52,340 nucleotides of DNA from Betaproteobacteria bacterium (lineage in GTDB: Bacteria > Pseudomonadota > Gammaproteobacteria > Burkholderiales > CAIKXV01), in contig JAJTHE010000137.1 in the NCBI GenBank assembly GCA_021298815.1, positions 1 to 52,340 of the forward strand, written 5' to 3'. This document shows, one piece after another, positions 51,664-52,340 of the stretch. The notes below the pieces were generated by a model. The model did no database searches, was not told where the DNA came from, and was given only the letters and a program-made list of their open reading frames with translations. Numbering within the stretch: the first letter of the stretch is position 1; each line of letters begins with the position of its first letter. The translations under genes were made by a program, and so were the position numbers.

Positions 51664-52340
51664 ATGACCTATGCCGAAGCCCTGACCGCGCTGATCGAGC
51701 GGCGCGACCTCGACCGCGAACGGATGGTGCAGCTGATGCGCCAGGTGATGCAGGGGGAACTGACCCCGGCGCAGATCGCCGGGCTGGTGGTCGCGCTGCG
51801 CGCCAAGGGCGAGACGGTCGACGAGGTCGCCGGCGCGGCGTCCGTGATGCGCGAACTGGCGACCCGGGTCGATGTCGGTGGCGTCGAGCACCTGGTCGAC
51901 ACCTGCGGCACCGGCGGCGATGCGCAGCACACGTTCAACGTGTCGACCGCCTCGGCGCTGGTCGCCGCGGCGGCCGGTGCCCATGTGGCGAAGCACGGCG
52001 GCCGCTCGGTGTCGTCGCTGTGCGGCAGCGCCGACGTGCTCGAGGCGCTCGGCGTGCACCTCGGGCTCGATCCGGCGATGGTCGCGCGTTCGATCCGCGA
52101 GGTCGGCGTCGGCTTCATGTTCGCGCCCAGCCACCATTCGGCGATGAAGCATGCCGCGCCCGTGCGCAAGGAACTCGGCGTGCGCACGATGTTCAACATC
52201 CTCGGACCGTTGACCAACCCGGCCGGCGCCCCCAACCAGGTGATGGGCGTGTTCCGCCGCGAACTGGTCGGGCTGCAGGCGCGCGTGCTGCAGGCGCTGG
52301 GCAGCCGGCATGTGATGGTGGTCCATGGTTCCGACGGACT
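51664..52340 (+). CDS. trpD: anthranilate phosphoribosyltransferase (partial, runs off the window)
   Basis: The first 225 residues are present. The start [19 protein letters not shown] is followed by the phosphoribosyl-pyrophosphate motif DTCGTGGD, the Ser/Thr segment [13 protein letters not shown], and anthranilate-binding [40 protein letters not shown] and [14 protein letters not shown] follow. No stop codon occurs before the window ends. It lies 10 bp after trpG and is surely cotranscribed with it. Confidence 0.96.
   Translation, partial: MTYAEALTALIERRDLDRERMVQLMRQVMQGELTPAQIAGLVVALRAKGETVDEVAGAASVMRELATRVDVGGVEHLVDTCGTGGDAQHTFNVSTASALVAAAAGAHVAKHGGRSVSSLCGSADVLEALGVHLGLDPAMVARSIREVGVGFMFAPSHHSAMKHAAPVRKELGVRTMFNILGPLTNPAGAPNQVMGVFRRELVGLQARVLQALGSRHVMVVHGSDG

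Overview
The window is high-GC chromosomal DNA that reads like a Betaproteobacterium of the Burkholderiales type. The evidence is the gene order mltA/apaG/rpe/gph/trpE/trpG/trpD, the run lnt-corC-ybeY-phoH-miaB, the run tonB-aroE-mtgA, and tripartite tricarboxylate (Bug) receptors. All of this was read by eye; no database search was run.

Layout. 1-4072: tail of an unknown gene, a CobW-type GTPase facing it, then mpl (murein recycling) translationally coupled to a Ycf46-like AAA ATPase. 4074-14788: a catabolic region. It holds an alpha/beta hydrolase, an XRE-cupin regulator, and an operon of dehydrogenase, cupin, FAH-type hydratase and Bug receptor behind a near-consensus sigma-70 promoter. 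A membrane-anchored serine protease, a gamma-glutamyltransferase and a cytosine-deaminase-like amidohydrolase paired with an amidase follow. 14867-19690: a shortened PEP-CTERM gene, a secreted operon of Kelch, FixH-like and di-heme peroxidase proteins, and two decayed genes (Bug receptor, metallo-beta-lactamase fold). 19748-25020: yqiA, exoribonuclease II, tonB, aroE, mtgA. 25023-25929: a REP-associated tyrosine transposase bounded by a perfect 22-bp inverted repeat. 25980-29425: mgtE, a COG4315 lipoprotein, and an ECF sigma/anti-sigma pair. 29520-31003: four small lipoprotein or membrane genes. 31159-35915: msrP, two small unknown genes, a terminator, then a degenerate GGDEF-EAL (FimX-like) protein beside a PilT/PilU-like ATPase. 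35952-41360: a translationally coupled minus-strand block lnt-corC-ybeY-phoH-miaB. 41405-46328: an exported hypothetical protein, a tRNA with CAT anticodon, a UbiH-family hydroxylase, dsbC, a second TonB-like protein, a 14-bp tandem repeat and mltA. 46347-52340: apaG, rpe-gph and the trp genes, with a broken zinc-peptidase gene lying inverted between trpE and trpG.

The most striking non-coding signal is a hairpin family built on GGGTCAGAGACGA. It occurs at 4074-4151, 12124-12203 and 14712-14788, and as the two ends of the transposase element. The outer part of the stem differs from copy to copy, but both arms change together, which is what a REP/REPIN family mobilised by its own tyrosine transposase should show. 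The most interesting gene pair is the catalytically degenerate GGDEF-EAL protein with the pilus-retraction-type ATPase (33057-35915), which has no other pilus gene nearby.
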